From Triops longicaudatus (Eukaryota; Arthropoda; Branchiopoda; Notostraca; Triopsidae), in the NCBI GenBank assembly GCA_022885665.1, contig JAGQDJ010000160.1:1-64000 (forward strand): a stretch of 64,000 nt of DNA. The letters are read 5' to 3'. Below are positions 36,605 to 48,139 of this stretch, piece by piece (within the stretch, counting starts at the first letter, position 1; each line of letters opens with the position of its first letter). The translations under genes and the position numbers were made by a program. Below the pieces are notes generated by a model. It saw nothing but the letters and a program-made list of their open reading frames with translations, had not been told where the DNA came from and did not search any database.

Positions 36605-36922
36605 ATGTTAACACTCCCAAAATATAAAAAAACAGGCTGTCTCTCTATACGTTTTCTATGGGCTACTACAGAAATTGGAAACATAGGTTTGGTACCCTAC
36701 GGCGCAATTGTTTACTTCACGAGACATTTGTGTACTGCATTTTTCGGGAGTATTTTTGAATTCTTGACTCCAAATGAAACTCGCAAGCTAGGTTTGTTAA
36801 AGATTTTTTCTTTCTTGATATTTGCAATTATTTCTGCAATACAAGCATTACCTGCTCAAAGCGTAAATGCCGTGGTATTTCACTTTCCAGCAATTCCGGA
36901 ACAAGCGTCTCAGCTCGAATAG
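36605..36922 (+). CDS. Possible small membrane protein (doubtful)
   Basis: Not recognised. If an intron 36792-36890 (gtttgt...ttccag) is removed, the frame is phase-consistent and gives about 72 aa: MLTLPKYKKTGCL..., one hydrophobic stretch (NIGLVPYGAIVYF), ending KLAIPEQASQLE. Without splicing the same stop is reached at 112 aa. There is no homology I can name; a MICOS-like small protein was considered but not supported. It sits between TBCA and MND1 and could equally be chance. Confidence 0.25.
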   Translation: MLTLPKYKKTGCLSIRFLWATTEIGNIGLVPYGAIVYFTRHLCTAFFGSIFEFLTPNETRKLGLLKIFSFLIFAIISAIQALPAQSVNAVVFHFPAIPEQASQLE

Positions 36923-37173
36923 CTACCTTTCTTTGCCAATTTTAGTCCGTTCCCTGCGAAACGTGCACACAACGGACAGAAGTTGGCAGATGGAAATGGA
37001 AAAAGTTGCCCCCAGACAGAGCGATTTAATGCAATGGGCTAACGTGTATCGCCAATCGCGGTTCGTTTTCTAAACCAAGGCGCGCAAAAACAATAACAAA
37101 TGTTTAAATCCAACTAACGTGCTCGTATTTAAATCAAATTTTGCGTATTTCTGGACCGATTTAAATCTTAAAA

Positions 37174-37944
37174 ATGTCTAAAAAGCGTGGTTTAAGTATG
37201 GAAGAAAAGAAGCAGAAAGTATTGGAGATTTTCTACGAAACGAAGGAATTTTACAGATTAAAAGTAAGTTCAGTTACTTGGCTGTCTGTTCACTTGTTTT
37301 TAACATAAATTATCTTATTTATAGGAGTTGGAGAAAATTGCACCTAAAGAGAAAGGAGTAGTGGTTCAATCCGTTAAGGACGTGTTGCAAGCGTTAGTTG
37401 ACGATGGATTGGTCGACACGGACAAAATTGGCACTTCCATTTATTTTTGGGCTTTTCCTAGCAAAGCGACTGTCACTCGAAAAGCAAAGCTGGATGACTT
37501 GACTAAGAAATTAGAAGAAGTGAAGCAGAAAAGTAAAGCAGTCACGAATCAGCTGGATCGAGCTAAAAAGGCGAAAATGGAAAGCGGAGATTGTGATGAT
37601 TTGTTGGAGAAGTTAGATAACATGAAAGAAAAACGAGAAAAATTGAAAAAAGACTTACAGCAGCGTACAGATTGTGATCCTACTGCCTTGGAAGCCATTA
37701 CTAAGCAAACTCAAGTATAAGAACCAAATCTTTATTTTTTCTGTCTTTTTTTTTCTTTAAATTAATTGAGTAAACTTTGTTGGTATTTATTTATTTTTTT
37801 CGTCAGATCTGCAAAGACGCTGCAAATCGGTGGACTGACAATCTTTTCTCCATGAAAAGCTGGTGCAGGGACAAATTTAACGTCGAAGAGGGCGTACTTA
37901 ACAAGCAGTTCGACATTCCTGAAGATTTGGACTATATCTCGTGA
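37174..37944 (+). CDS. MND1: Meiotic nuclear division protein 1
   Basis: Partner of HOP2 (PSMC3IP). The heterodimer stimulates DMC1/RAD51 strand exchange in meiotic recombination. Phase-checked three-exon model (37174-37263, 37325-37714, 37807-37944; 205 aa, the family's usual length). It starts MSKKRGLSMEEKKQKVLEIF, the conserved winged-helix entry, then LEKIAPKEKGVVVQSVKDVL and DKIGTSIYFWAFPSK. The central coiled coil follows (KLDDLTKKLEEVKQKSKAV, about residues 85-145). The C-terminal block is ANRWTDNLFSMKSWC...FDIPEDLDYIS, the family signature. It converges on CCZ1 with a 271-bp gap. Confidence 0.96.
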
Positions 37945-38215
37945 TGTTTACCTTCCATAACGTCTATTTTTTGCGTGAAAACGTATTATCTTAAAATAAT
38001 TTTCCTCTTTATATTATATCATATTAGATTTTGCGAAGAAATATATAGTTTGTCTTACAAAAACTATTACATGTGCAAACGTTTGAGAAAATTTATTGCA
38101 TTTTTAACATCAGTAACATATTACAAAAAAATCGAGGATATGGCAAAACTTTTCTATATTCTTCATTTTATATATATTTCGAACATATAAATGCATCACC
38201 AAATTACTCAACTTT

Positions 38216-40595
38216 TCACTCAACATAGAATATATTATTAAAATTCGTCGCACACAAACGCCGGACTTCCTCTGTTTAAAAAAAACAAAAAAAAAAACAG
38301 GAAAAACACGAACGTTTATAAAAATCAATGAACATACGGAAAATTTAGATATAAAAATAAATCTTACCATGAACATCTGTCAAATTAGCATTCTTCTGAT
38401 TCACAACCACGAACAATTCTCGTTGGTCTGCAATCCGAGAAACGACCCAACAATCCGACAAAGTCTTGACAATAGATTCTCCGTTTCCATGACTTCGTTT
38501 AAAGTAAATTCACCGAACATTAATTACTTCGCCTTTATAGTTTATTTTGATTTTTTTTTTTTTTTATAAAATACCTTTCCGCATCTGCGCTTAAATCAGC
38601 GATAGTATTCATATAATCCGGCACGGAGCTCAAAACCAAGTTTTTCTTGCCATCCGGGCCTGCGAAATGCAACGTACTTTTGCCCGCCAAGTTCAAACGG
38701 TTGAAATACAGGAACCGAAAACTCGTACAACTATTGGGTCGTTGCTGCTCTTGCAAATCGGCTGCCAAATGCGTCAAACGACTGTTCAAGTACGCGTCCA
38801 AAGTTTGGTAAAACTCCATCGACAAAGGTGTCGTAACTATTAATGTTGTAAATTATAAAAATTTACATACAAAGTGAATTTAGTAAATTTGCTCTTAAGC
38901 ATTACAGGAAGAAGTAAATGACAGTTTCAAGTTGGTGAACAAACCTTCGATGAACAAAGCGAGACAAATGTCTAGAAGCTTATAAACCACAACAAACGCT
39001 TCTTGTAATGTCGGATCTTGCAAGAAAACGCGGGGTACTTTGCCCAAATTGGCTTCGTTTAAGTTCGGAGGTCCGGTTAAGAAACTAGTTGATATAATAT
39101 TTTTTAATTAATTTCGTATTTGAGAATAAGTAAAATCTACTTGGATGACGCCGATTCGCGTTGTGATGGCAGTAAACTCGTCACCAGGTACTGGTAGAAG
39201 ATTTGCATGTCTGACTTAGCTAACGCGCTCCTAAGTATACAAAATTAGCCCCAAAGCACTAAATTTCGAGTTTCTTTTCCTGAACTCAAATTGAGTTCAG
39301 CTCAGAGTTTAATTAAAATCAAAATTGTCGCTTTATACATTGCACAACAGAATTTGGCAAAAATTATATCTAAAAAATGTGAAAAAATAAAAAAATTGTG
39401 CATTGGTGAATTAAGTTCAGTTACCATATCAACTGCTCTTGATATAACACAACGGAATGACTAACGAAGGGAAATTCGTTTTCGATAGCGTTAACTAGGG
39501 AATGGACTTTCAGGAAGGCGAGTTTATCCATCGGGAAGAACTGAATGCCTTGAAACGCGTCAGAAATATCGGCCGAGTTCAGCTGCACGGTCACTAAATA
39601 CTGCAAAAGACAAACATATTGTACTTAGGACTTTTTAAAAAGTATGTAAAATAATATTTGTTTAAATAAATATGGTTATAGTGTTTTTCTTTGTTTTACC
39701 CGCGGGAAAAAGTGGTTTAAACGAGTTCTTAATGATCGGACGTCGATGACGTTGTCTTTCACGCTCATAGCGGATGCGAAAGTGTTCATAAAGAGTCGAA
39801 ACATTTGGTAACATTGTTGCAATATGGCTTGATACACGTTATCGTTCAAAACGTCCGACAAATAGCCCATTGTTCCATCATCTAGAGGCGTTGTCGGTAC
39901 TGAAATCGTCTAAAAAACATTTTTCCCCATAAATTTCGTCCTTTTTCATTGTTTCAACTTAATTTTTTTTTCATAAATTATAATATACATAACTAAAATA
40001 ATTATCAAGAAAGTAATAGAAGTAGTCAAAAGGTCTTTATTACGAAAAATAAACAAATGTTAAAGCACTAAAATTGCTGAATCAACGTACCATAACCATC
40101 CAAAAATTCGGCTCAGGTTCTAAAAAATATTGCCGCGTTTTTTGGGTGTGTAGGCAATTAAGTGGTCCGTTGGGTTGAAAAGTTCTGTTAAGACAATATG
40201 TTAGATTAAAAAAAAAAATCATTAATTCATTTGCGTCTTAAACCAATGTTTTTGATCGCTAAAAAAACGCGTAATTCGAAGCCTTCCTAAGCTAGTTACG
40301 TGTGAAGCGTTACCCGCGTAAGACGAGGTCAGTGCTGAGAAACGAGACAGGTTAAAGATACTAACCCTGTGAATTTGACTAAGGCTTCAAGCCGACCAGC
40401 ATTCCTTAACTGCGTGTCCATATCGGCTTCGGGAGGATAATAATATAAGATTTTGGTATTTTCCTATAGACGAAGGTATTTTAGTACAAAAAAGCGAAAT
40501 AATCAGTAATTTAGGGAGTTTAAGCTTACGTCGTCATGTGAAGAAGATAGAGACGGATTTACTATCATAAAGTTGAACAAACTCACACCACTCAT
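38216..40595 (-). CDS. CCZ1: Vacuolar fusion protein CCZ1
   Basis: A subunit of the MON1-CCZ1 complex, the guanine nucleotide exchange factor that activates RAB7 on late endosomes. About ten exons on the - strand. The start exon is MSGVSLFNFMIVNPSL (40574-40595). The next exon gives TKILYYYPPEADMDTQLRNA, then CLHTQKTRQYFLEPEPNFWM (about 40090-40180), GYLSDVLNDNVYQAILQQCY (39705-39910), QLNSADISDAFQGIQFFP (39424-39605), a short exon with FYQYLVTSLLPSQRES, then FLTGPPNLNEANLG, FRFLYFNRLNLAGKSTLHF (38577-38836), SIVKTLSDCWVVSRIADQRE and a last exon EEVRRLCATNFNNIFYVE. The order and motifs match the longin-domain CCZ1 family over its full length. Exon edges not listed exactly are approximate. Divergent from NOL8. 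Confidence 0.92.
40270..40360 (+). repeat. Dispersed repeat copy 3 (cgcgtaa family)
   Basis: acgcgtaattcgaagcc...acccgcgtaagacgaggtc, in a CCZ1 intron. It is similar to the copies at 16150, 18985 and 50165. Confidence 0.6.
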
Positions 40596-41086
40596 GGTGA
40601 GAAACTACTGTAATTCCTTAGTTAAGGGCCAAAATTGGAATTCCTGTTTAATAACACAGGGAAAGACTACAAAATGTGGATCAGCGAACCAGTGATCTTG
40701 AGCTTTTCATTCGGAGTTCTATACGCATCTGTAGCAAAGGCATTATCACATTTTATTTTATCTTTGTGTAACGAACGCACTCGCTTATAAGCATAATAGA
40801 CAAACAGCTATGCAGAAATTTTTTATCCATCCCTCTAGTTGCCATAAAGAAGTTTTAATTAAGACATCATTTTGCGCCCGTTCGTCGAAGAGATTTGCGG
40901 AAAGCGCGCCAAATTCAAACTTCTTCACGCCATCTGGCGAGGCTTTATTCAACATTAAAGTCGTCGCTAAGCAACAGAAAACTATGTCAATAAGTAACAC
41001 GTGTTTTTGTATACGCCAGAAACGTAACAAGTTTTTGTGAATATTTAAATAAATCTAACAAATTATCCTAGTTAATCATTAGTAAA
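40596..41086. promoter_or_regulatory. Divergent CCZ1/NOL8 promoter region
   Basis: 490 bp between opposite start codons. A - strand frame (40785-41030, 81 aa, no known motif) lies here but has no supporting context. A palindromic gccatctggcga is present near 40928. Confidence 0.5.
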
Positions 41087-44000
41087 ATGGCGTCTGAAGC
41101 GCCACCACTGAAGCGGCTATTCGTGGGCGGTCTTTTTCCTAACGTTACCGAAGAAGCGTTGCGTGAGCGTTTTTCGCGTTTTGGTGTCGTTTGCGGTGTC
41201 GAAATCAAGCAAAAAAAGGACGACGAGGGTTCTGCTGCCAACACTTTTGCCTTTATCAACATCAAAGGCTCTGAGCAAAGTTTAACCAAATGTAAGCCTC
41301 CTAACAAGCGAAAAATCCACAAAATTATTCCACTAAAAATGAAAATTCGCAAATAAATATAATTTTACTCTAGGTTTCAACGTTTTAAGCGGCACCCGAT
41401 GGCAAGGGCACGAAATGCGGGTCCACTACGCCAAAGAAAACTTCCTAGATCGTTTAAAACAAGAACGAGAAGCAAATCAATCGTCACCAAACGCTCCTAG
41501 AATCAGCGCCAACGCTGTCCCGCTCGGCATACCGCATCCAATCGCTCCCAAACCATCCAATGAAGCTCCTAGCGACAGCATATACGAGCCTTTAGCTCTC
41601 TTACAGAATAATCTCCGCTCCAAGCCTAAGAAACGCAAAAATGACAGCGATTCTGACGACGAGAAGGAGAAAAAATTGCCACGATTCGGTGGCACAAGTT
41701 CTACTCCAGTGCAGAACATTACTCCGACGCCTGTTTCCAATCAAAAGTCATTGCTTGCAAGATTAGACAAGTTCAGCAGCGTATGGACCGACAATAATAG
41801 CGAAAAACGCATTGCCCCGCCTCCTTTGCCGGTTGTAGACGCCGAAAAGAAGAAAATCACACCCGAAGCGGCCGCAAAAGCGTTGCAAAGCGCTGAAGAG
41901 CCTAAAAGTGCTAAGAAAAAGGAAAAAGCGTCGCAAAATTTGAGTAACGAGGCTCAAGAAGCGAAAATAAAGCCCAAGAAGGTTAAATTAGACACGTCAA
42001 GTCCTGTAAAATCGGAGAAAATTGTAAAACCTCCCGCTTTCAAGGAAGAAAAGATAAGTACGACGGAGCAAGCCAAGCTGGATAACGAAAAACGCATAAA
42101 ATCCCTCACAGAAAGAAAATTGGCAACGCAGAACCAGCAAAACTTGATTAGACAAGCGTTATCCTCTGTGGTAATTAACTTTTCAGCATTTTTAAGTCCG
42201 TTTTGAATTAAAAACGTCCTAATTCGTGTTTTTATGTGTTAATTTTCGATTTACTTAAGTTAGTTTACTCTATTTTGTCGAGTTTATTTCGCTAATATCG
42301 TTTATTTTTTCGTTTAGGACGCGTCAAAGAAGAAGAATATCGTTCGGTTTGATTCGGAAAGCGACGAAGAAGCTGAAAAGCCCACGGAAATCGCTCCAAA
42401 AGTGTCAAAACCTAAACTTTTCGACGATAACGATGAAGATTCTGATCCGGACACTGAATTACATCTCAAGCCGCAGTTTGGTGGCGAAAAAGGCCAGAAA
42501 GTACACATAAAACTTTTTAAATAGTTAATTAGGCTATTTTTTAAAATAAAATATTAAAAGAAAATATTTTGTAATTTGTTAGCTCTTGGAGTTGCAAGCG
42601 CGTTATGGTAACGACCCTCGCTTTGCGTTAAGCGCAAAGTTCGCCAATGATGCCGTCGCTGAGCAAACTGAAGACAAGGCCGACGAGGATATGGACGCCA
42701 ATGAGGAAAAAAAACGCCAGTTATCAATTTTGGAAAGCGTGGTCGGCAAAGAAATCGTGAAACCGGTCCAACCTGGAAAACCTGTGGTCGTAAAGTGCGT
42801 TAATGACAAAATGTCCTAAAATTTCAATTTGTTTAAAATTTCCACTCATTTTCCTTATTTTGGAAATTATTTTCCTAGGTTTATTTTTGTGTTTATTAAG
42901 TTTTTAAAGTTTTCCCTAATTTTGTTGCATTTACTTTTTTGTTTACGTTTGTATGTGTTTACTTTTAATAATTTATGTTCCATTTTCACAGAAATAAGAC
43001 GTTCATGCGGTACGATCCTTCCGAAGAAGACCATAAGACATTAGAAAAGAACGCAGGCTCGTCAGAAAAGCCTGAAATCAACGATAATTTCGATCCGAAC
43101 GATCCTGAAGGCGAGAAAAAGCCTGTCGTGTCGCAAGAATCTTATTACAGCGTGAATGAGAATCTTACAGCCTTGTTTAAAACCCAAGGAGCTCCATCTG
43201 GTGGTTTTTCTCTGCGTAAAGCCCTCGGCCGTGAAGATGACAAAGGTTCATAAGTTTATTACTGCCCTTTTAGCTTTGAATGTAATTTTTACTGAATTTT
43301 GTTTTGATTTTTAGAACCAAAATCTTCAGGTTTCACCTTCTTTGGGACCCAAAAGGGCGTGGTTGAACCCGAAAAGGAGCCAGAACTCTCTACGGAGGAC
43401 GACCAGGCTATTGCAGCGCCAGAAACCGTGACTGGCTCGTATTTGAAAAGTACCGGCATGTGGAGAGAGCCGTTTTTCTTTAAGACCAACGACAATAGAT
43501 TAATGGGTATTTTTATTTGCTCGTCTACTAAATTTATTTCGTTGTGTTCGTTGTGTTCTTCATACGTGCATTTCGTAGTAGTTTTCAAGTAGTACGACTC
43601 TTGTTGCGGCAAATGTATTTTTTCATATTTTTTGTATTTCTCTCCTATCGCTTATTATTTATATTTACTACATCTATTAAATTGATTATTAAAAGTTGTA
43701 TTATTCTTATATTTATGTATTAAAGTTATATTCACAACCGTCGTAGTGTATTAAAACATTACATTAATATTCTCACAAGCTTTCTAGGCATTTAATATTC
43801 TTTTCGATAGATGGCGAGGACTTAGTAATTTTCTCGTATTTTCCGTTTGTCTTTTGAGTTTTCAACTAGGTAACTTGTATTTTTTGTATTATGTTATGTA
43901 GTAGCACGTTGTGCACGTTTTGTCATTTGCTTTATTTTTTTCTCGCTAGATGGCGAGGGCTTCGTATTTTCTTCTCTGTCTTTTTAATGTAATGGAGTTA

Positions 44001-44394
44001 ACATGTATATTTATACGATTTTTACGTATTAGCACGTTTCTGGGTTTTTAGTGTGTGTGTTTTTTTCTCGCTAGATGGCGTCGACTTCGTTACGGCCGTG
44101 TTGGAAGTGTCGGACGACAAGGGCGAGTGGAAACGGCAGAGGGACGATTTGGTGCACTTTTACCGCAACAAAATGCGGCGAGTGACGGCTCAGAAGGCGT
44201 TTCAAAGTGGAAGAGGAGGACGTGGCCAAGAAAGGGCCGCAGATGAGAAAGATATCCAGGGCGTGGCTGCTCAACAGAGACAGACAGCGCATCGTGGAGG
44301 TCGAGGCCGAGGTAGAGGGCGGGGTTATGGCCGTGGGCGTGGTTTTGGTGCGCAACATAGACAAAGAGGCCAACAAAGACCGTCTTATGGTTAA
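41087..44394 (+). CDS. NOL8: Nucleolar protein 8
   Basis: A nucleolar RRM protein involved in ribosome biogenesis. Phase-checked seven-exon model (720 aa): 41087-41291, 41374-42170, 42318-42500, 42583-42794, 42992-43245, 43315-43506, 44075-44394. The N-terminal RRM (residues about 10-90) has RLFVGGLFPNVTEEALRERF (RNP2) and NTFAFINIKG (RNP1), then WQGHEMRVHYAKENFLDRLK, a NOL8 hallmark. The middle is a disordered Lys/Glu/Ser region with acidic clusters (FDSESDEEAE, DDNDEDSDPD). The C-terminal conserved region has LELQARYGNDPRF, KTFMRYDPSEEDHK, YSVNENLTALF, FGFF-like SSGFTFFGTQ and WREPFFFKTNDNRL. The last exon ends in an RG/GR-rich tail (GRGRGRGRGYGRGRGFG), not typical of vertebrate NOL8 ends. 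AATAAA lies at 44475-44480. Confidence 0.93.
43800..44085 (+). repeat. Triplicated splice acceptor plus exon start in NOL8 intron 6
   Basis: Three related segments end in an acceptor followed by ATGGCG: cgatag|atggcgagg (about 43810), ctcgctag|atggcgagg (43949/43950) and ctcgctag|atggcgtcg (44074/44075, the one that keeps the frame). Spacers also match (agcacgtt.., cgtattttc). The two upstream copies would splice in the same phase but stop after about 15 and 12 codons. Confidence 0.75.
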
Positions 44395-45122
44395 TTGCCG
44401 TATTTTCCTTGTGAATGTCGAAAGAAGTACACTTATAATGCCTAAACTTGCGTTTCTTTCGTGCGATTGTTTCTAATAAAGTAAAAATCTTAGATTTGCT
44501 TCGTATATAAAGCAAATCCAAAGTAGTAGACGTTTAATTTTTTTATTGTTAGAATTTCGTGTTTACAACCAATGTGCGCAAGTGAATGCGCTGCCTCATA
44601 TAAAATAAACTTTATAGACATGAAACTACACAACAGTTTGCACCTTGTCACGTATAAACGTGTCTTAACCTGCAACAACGTTAGGAAGCATAAATCCACA
44701 AAATCTTATATTTGTATATCTATTAAAGACGTATATTTTTTCGTCTTGTGGGCGTTAAAATGTCTGCATTACCAAGTCTACAAGGTTCTGATAAATTCTT
44801 CGCATAGAAAAATGTGTGTCACATCCAAAAAAAGGCGACCTAAATATAAAATCTTCCAAGTTCCTAAAAAAAAGTTACATCTTTTTCTAACTGTTCTTTG
44901 TTTCTGGCGTTATCTAGTTTGTGAAAAGTGAGAAGCTCTTCGTACTGTACTGTCGGGAGCATTAACCGGGCCTCAAGTTCTATTTACCCATCCAAGGCAA
45001 GGTCGGAGGTCAATTTGTACAAACAAACACGCCAAATTTGAGCGAGTTAACAACCATATGGCATGTGCCCCTACCCTGCCCAGTTTGGTACGGTCTAGGA
45101 GCGAGTGCAAACGTGCCCGAAC
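44395..45122. other. Intergenic NOL8 to cupin gene
   Basis: NOL8 3'UTR (poly-A signal 44475-44480), then sequence without supported ORFs. The long frame 44572-44931 lacks any motif. Confidence 0.5.
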
Positions 45123-45200
45123 ATGGGAGTCTCCACCACTTGGAAATTTGTTTTTTTAATTGCCTTTTCAATTGGTTTCTTACACCATGTTTTAGCGCAA
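45123..45200 (+). CDS. Possible signal-peptide exon upstream of cupin gene
   Basis: ATG at 45123 opens a classic signal peptide (TTWKFVFLIAFSIGFLHHVL, ending ALAQ-like LAQ), followed by a donor (caag|gtaaag). Its exit phase (1) does not match the acceptors I can see before 45303, so the link to the cupin exons is unproven. Confidence 0.35.
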
Positions 45201-45302
45201 GGTAAAGTCTTCTAAGGTTCCAGAAATTATACTATTTTTTAAGTAATTTGAAAACCATCACTCAAAAGAAAAAGACAAAATGCTAAAAAAAAATAGAAGC
45301 TC

Positions 45303-47675
45303 ATGGAGTCGTTTTGTTATAAAGGAAGAGGAGGATCGGGAAGCGGTGGTAATCAGAAACTGAAAGAGGACGTGGAGTTTTTGAAGGCAAACTTGAGTGC
45401 GTTGTGGGATATTGTGTCTGCGTTGCAAACGAGGGCAGCCGAAGAACGCTCGGATGAATCGGACGAACTTGCGCTGAGTTTGGGTCTCAAGAAAGTGGAA
45501 TCCTGGGCGCCTTTTGCGAAAAACGCGCTCGATTCTCAAGTAAGCGCTCACAGCCTTTATGTAAAACAAAACTGGCAATGTTGGACGTCATCCTGCGACA
45601 TGTGCACCCGCATTTTACTAATCTTTAGTTTGTGCCAACTTGTGTAGATAAATTTTTGCAGACAAACTAAAGAACTTATATTGTCATGATTTCAGTCAAA
45701 ATTTAGACGAAAAGAGTTAAGAAACCAGGAAGAAATCCAGATCTACGATTTTTCAACGCTGTAAGAACAGCGTCGTACCGTTTTGCCGTAAGATGGCGCT
45801 ACATTCAATGAAAATATTACCGCATTTCTTAACGTCAAGTTGGTTACTTTTTGCCTTTATAGTTATCTATTGAAAATTAACGAGCATTTTCATGCTTGTT
45901 TCATTTCTGTTAATATTCAGTTTAGGATCAGAATTGAAGATAAATACTACAGAATAAACGATTGAAAAGGAAAACACTCTTCACGAGCACGTGCAAACCA
46001 CGCATAGATGTAACTTTAAAAGCTTGAAAGGTGGCGCTCAAAGTTTTGAAAGCTAGAATCTTAATAGGGAAAATGCCCTATTGTAGCCCATACTTTCAAG
46101 ATGTTCAGAATTTACCCTTTGCATACGAAATAACTCAATTAATCAAGTTGCAATTAGTAAAATCAACTCTGTATCGTAATCGTGCATTAAATGGAAAGAA
46201 AAAGCTTAGATATCCTTGTTACGCCTTATGTTGAAATTTTCTGCATTTTTATGAAAAAAAGTCCATTTTGCTATTGAAACAGATCTATTTGCGGTAAACA
46301 GGGAACTTCTAGCTAGCGGTTAACCGTAAAGGATCTTACATAAATGGAAAGATCTAAAAATCCTCAATTGGCACACTTCTATCCGGAAGACTTTTCAAGG
46401 TCTCGAACCGCAATATTTTCCACATGGAAAAGCCAAAGACGATAATACCCAGTACTGCGAAAACGGGATTTGGTAGTTGCAGATTGAAATACTGCGTCAC
46501 AACCTTGAACGGCTTGCTTCACCTCACTTGAAAAAAAAAATCTCCTAAATTCTTACCCTTAAAAAAAAAGAAATATTAAATTTTTGGAAGGCTATTTAGC
46601 ATACAAAAATGTAAAATTTCCAATATTATTTTAAAAAATTTCTTGTATATTTAGATTTATTGAATTTTTATTTGCCTTTTTAATTTTTATTTGATTTTTT
46701 CCTTGTTTAGATAAGAGTGAGACCAGAACAAGATAGCAAATACTATCCGGCCATCTCGTCCACTTTGTCGCTGTTCAAACGCAAGGATTATAGTACATGG
46801 AAACGCCTGAAAAACACTGACGAAGTCTATTACTGGCACCGGGGAACGACATTACTTGTAAGAAATCCATAGACATCGAAAAATATAATAATTTGTAGTA
46901 AATAAATACAAATATGTATAAAATAAAAAAAAAGGAAATAACGAAAAACTAATAGCTCGAAATTTTCTAATTTTGGCAGTTACATTTATTAAAAGCTGAT
47001 GGTAGTTACCAGCAAACAAAGCTGGGCGATCCGATCCAAGATCCTGATGCTTCCCCGTACGTGAATGTCGGTGCCGGTACATGGGCCGCTGCCGAATTAG
47101 AAGACAAGTTCAGTTACTGCTTAGTCAGTCAACTCAAAGCTCCTGGTAAACTTAAATAACCTAAAATACTTCAGTATTTAATCTCCAAAAAATAAAACAA
47201 AAAATCACTTCAAAGTAGCACAAAATTTCCGATTATTTTTTTTGGCATATTATAAAAAATCTGTCTAGAGAATCATTCTAAAAAATGTACTCGAAATTTC
47301 TTAAGAGTACCAGAAATTAATTTGAAATTGTACGAAAATTTGTGTCTAAGATTTATTTAAAATTATATATCTTACATTTACCTTGATTTTTCAAATCTTA
47401 AAAAATTCAACTACAAAATTATTTAAAATCACAAAAATTGGTATGTAGAATTTTAGTGAATTTGTACAGAAAAATGTGCATTAAATTGTGCATGACATTG
47501 TAGAAAATTATAAAAAATACTTCTGTAAATAGGCTGGGAAGCCAGTAAGCAAGAACTTGGAAACGCCGAAGCTTTAATCTCCCGTTTTCCTCAATTCGAT
47601 GGCCTAATTCACCGTCTATCGCCTCCTCGATCTTTACCGGCTACTGATTCATCCACAGACGGCGACGACCAATAA
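45303..47675 (+). CDS. Cupin_5 (DUF985) superfamily protein
   Basis: A beta-barrel cupin of the DUF985 type; the reaction is unknown for the family. Exons 45303-45539, 46711-46857, 46980-47145 and 47533-47675 are phase-consistent (230 aa from ATG 45303). The N-terminal part is low-complexity Gly/Ser plus a coiled-coil-like helix (LKEDVEFLKANLSALWDIV) and is not part of the cupin. The conserved core runs from YYPAISSTLSLFK to EVYYWHRGTTLLLHLLKADG, QTKLGDPIQDPDASPYVNVG, AGTWAAAELEDKFSYCLVS, APGWEASKQELGNAEALISR and FPQFDGLIHRL. The stop overlaps an AATAAA (47671-47676). The true start is unsure, because a signal-peptide exon lies 100 bp upstream. Confidence 0.8.
46354..46520 (-). CDS. Unexplained short coding-like frame in cupin intron (doubtful)
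   Basis: Antisense within the 1.2-kb cupin intron. About 54 open codons end at a stop at 46354 and contain a membrane-helix-like stretch (PNPVFAVLGIIVFGFSMWKI) and a polar tail (LKSLPDRSVPIEDF). The composition looks protein-like, but I found no start codon or first exon, and an in-frame stop lies just upstream. It might be the last exon of a nested gene or a decayed copy of one. Confidence 0.25.
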
Positions 47676-48139
47676 AAGATCTTTACCAGCGCTTATTTTT
47701 ATACCTTATTTTTATTAAGTCATAACCCTAATTCGGCCTAATGCGTCTTTTCCCAAAAAATCACCTGAATTTGATGCCTTTCTTGTTCTTTCTGCCGTTT
47801 TACCAAATTAAGACGTTGAAAACAATAAAATTCGTAAAAACTACCCGAAATTGAATTTGAAAGCTTCTGTCAAGCACGGAAAGTATGACAAGGACCTTTT
47901 CCCACCCAAACCACCCACTAAAACTCCCACGCAACACGATTCTCATGATTTAGCCCACCCGGAACGGAACTGTTTTGTTAGACACTCAGTTTCTATCTAA
48001 CGGTTCGTGTTGTAGCATGTGTTTCGGTACAAATTGCTTTACCCAGTGGTGGTTAACCCAAATTTGAGGCTAAAAATCGGCTTTTTCTAAACTTTGGAAC
48101 TATTTGTCAACTATTTATTAACGTTTCGTAGCAACAAAA
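47676..48139. other. Ninjurin upstream region
   Basis: The cupin 3' flank and probable ninjurin promoter/5'UTR. No ORF is supported. A possible 5'UTR acceptor (ttaacgtttcgtag) ends at 48131, just before the ATG. Confidence 0.45.

Noticed and set aside
36407..36620. Overlapping - strand frames with helix-like stretches
   Set aside because: Three frames compete over the same 200 bp, none with a start/splice pattern or recognisable family.
40785..41030. 81-aa - strand frame in the CCZ1/NOL8 gap
   Set aside because: No motif, no splice partner, and it occupies a promoter region shared by two firm genes.
44090..44521. 143-aa - strand frame
   Set aside because: Shadow of the RG-rich last NOL8 exon.
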